Assembly (NCBI GenBank): GCA_024710925.1
Contig: JANJTW010000189.1
Span: 1 to 34,803 of the forward strand
Source of the DNA: Rhodocyclaceae bacterium
Lineage (GTDB): Bacteria > Pseudomonadota > Gammaproteobacteria > Burkholderiales > Rhodocyclaceae
Direction of reading: 5' to 3'
Length of the DNA stretch: 34,803 nt
Shown here in pieces: positions 34,294 to 34,803 of this stretch. The notes below the pieces were generated by a model that searched no databases, was not told the origin of the DNA, and saw only the letters and a list, made by a program, of their open reading frames with translations. The stretch's first letter is position 1. Every line of letters begins with the position of its first letter. The position numbers were made by a program, and so were the translations under genes.

Positions 34294-34803
34294 TCAGGCA
34301 GCCTTCTTCTTGCCGGCAGCGGCGGTGGCGCCGACCGCCTTGACCGTCGCGTTGGTCGCGGCGGCGACGTTCGCTTCGGCGATCTCGGCAACCTGCTTGG
34401 CAGCCTTGTTCATGCTGTCGAAGGCCGAGTTGGCGGCGGCGATGGCCGACTTGACGGCGGCGACGGCAACGTCCGAACCGGCCGGGGCCGACTTGGCTGC
34501 CTTGTCCAGCAGGCCGGCGACCGACTTCTGGAACTCGGCGAACTGCGACTCCAGGACCTTGGCGAACTCTTCCTGGGTCTGGGCCGAGATTTCGTAGACG
34601 CTACGCGAGTAGGCGACGGCCTTCTCGACGTTCGGCTGGGCCAGCGTGGCCTGGACCGAGATCGCTTCCTGCACGTCCTTGGCGCCGAGCAGGGCCTTGG
34701 TGTTGGAAACGCCGTCTTCCAGCACGGAGCGGGCGGTGTTCAGGTTCAGGGCGGCGACGCGCTCGGCCGAAGCCAGGGCGGTGTTGGCCAGGGTCAGCAG
34801 GGA
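34294..34803 (-). CDS. Phasin family protein, N terminus cut by window end
   Basis: 170 codons are visible and the frame is still open at the window edge, so the start lies beyond 34803 and the track's 143-aa ORF begins at an internal GTG. The visible protein (SLLTLANTALASAERVAALNLNTARSVLEDGVSNTKALLGAKDVQEA onward) aligns with the neighbour over its whole length. Shared blocks include QPNVEKAVAYSRSVYE, AP-G-DV-AA-KS and TVKAVGATAAAGKKKAA. It is strongly alanine-rich and helical, the normal phasin composition. It ends in a good terminator, so it forms a separate transcription unit upstream of the other phasin. Confidence 0.92.
   Translation of the reverse strand, partial: SLLTLANTALASAERVAALNLNTARSVLEDGVSNTKALLGAKDVQEAISVQATLAQPNVEKAVAYSRSVYEISAQTQEEFAKVLESQFAEFQKSVAGLLDKAAKSAPAGSDVAVAAVKSAIAAANSAFDSMNKAAKQVAEIAEANVAAATNATVKAVGATAAAGKKKAA

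Overview
The window is about 34.8 kb of very GC-rich, densely coded bacterial chromosome. The gene repertoire (tandem phasins, a FapA/DUF342 protein, GGDEF-EAL and HD-GYP signalling proteins, GlnS, HrpA, PitA, NhaR, HtpX, CrcB) and the small GGWGCPHE cysteine protein next to pyrF suggest a betaproteobacterium, most likely of the Rhodocyclales (Azospira/Dechloromonas/Thauera type). That assignment is inferred from gene content; no alignment was run. No rRNA, tRNA, CRISPR array, insertion sequence or prophage was seen. Most long ORFs in the supplied track are antisense or frame-shifted shadows typical of high-GC DNA.

Layout. (1) Bases 1-724: 3' end of a FapA-like gene. (2) Bases 741-9387, minus strand: a probable long operon running from a 69-aa cysteine protein through pyrF, a 926-aa three-domain protein (ChbG/HpnK-type deacetylase, GT4 glycosyltransferase, SAM methyltransferase), a membrane-fusion protein, a MacB-type ATPase, two paralogous MacB/FtsX permeases and a 9-Cys cluster protein. 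(3) Bases 9504-12158, plus: a membrane GGDEF-EAL protein with a periplasmic CxxCH heme motif. An FNR/ANR-like box and a matching -10 lie ahead of its probable true start. (4) Bases 12166-15804: DUF924, MscS channel, hexose-6-phosphate mutarotase, and a translationally coupled thioredoxin/Fe-S protein pair. (5) Bases 15765-18065: tautomerase-DMT exporter pair divergent from a LysR regulator, with a T/A-rich inverted repeat between them. (6) Bases 18106-25064, minus: PitA, NptA-like Na/Pi symporter, HD-GYP protein, glnS and an MFS transporter. A weak Pho-box-like repeat lies upstream of pitA. (7) Bases 25248-27128: htpX divergent from nhaR. (8) Bases 27136-33530: a glycine-zipper envelope protein divergent from the overlapping operon crcB-hrpA-EI24 protein-CinA-like protein. 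(9) Bases 33606-34803, minus: two tandem phasins, the second cut by the window end.

The genes worth most attention are the triple-domain sugar/methyl enzyme embedded beside a dedicated ABC exporter, and the heme-c-motif GGDEF-EAL protein with an apparent class II FNR-type promoter. The latter would link oxygen or redox state to cyclic-di-GMP at both the transcriptional and the protein level. Two phosphate transporters in tandem and two phasins point to managed phosphate and PHA storage, consistent with an environmental or sludge-type betaproteobacterium (inference).
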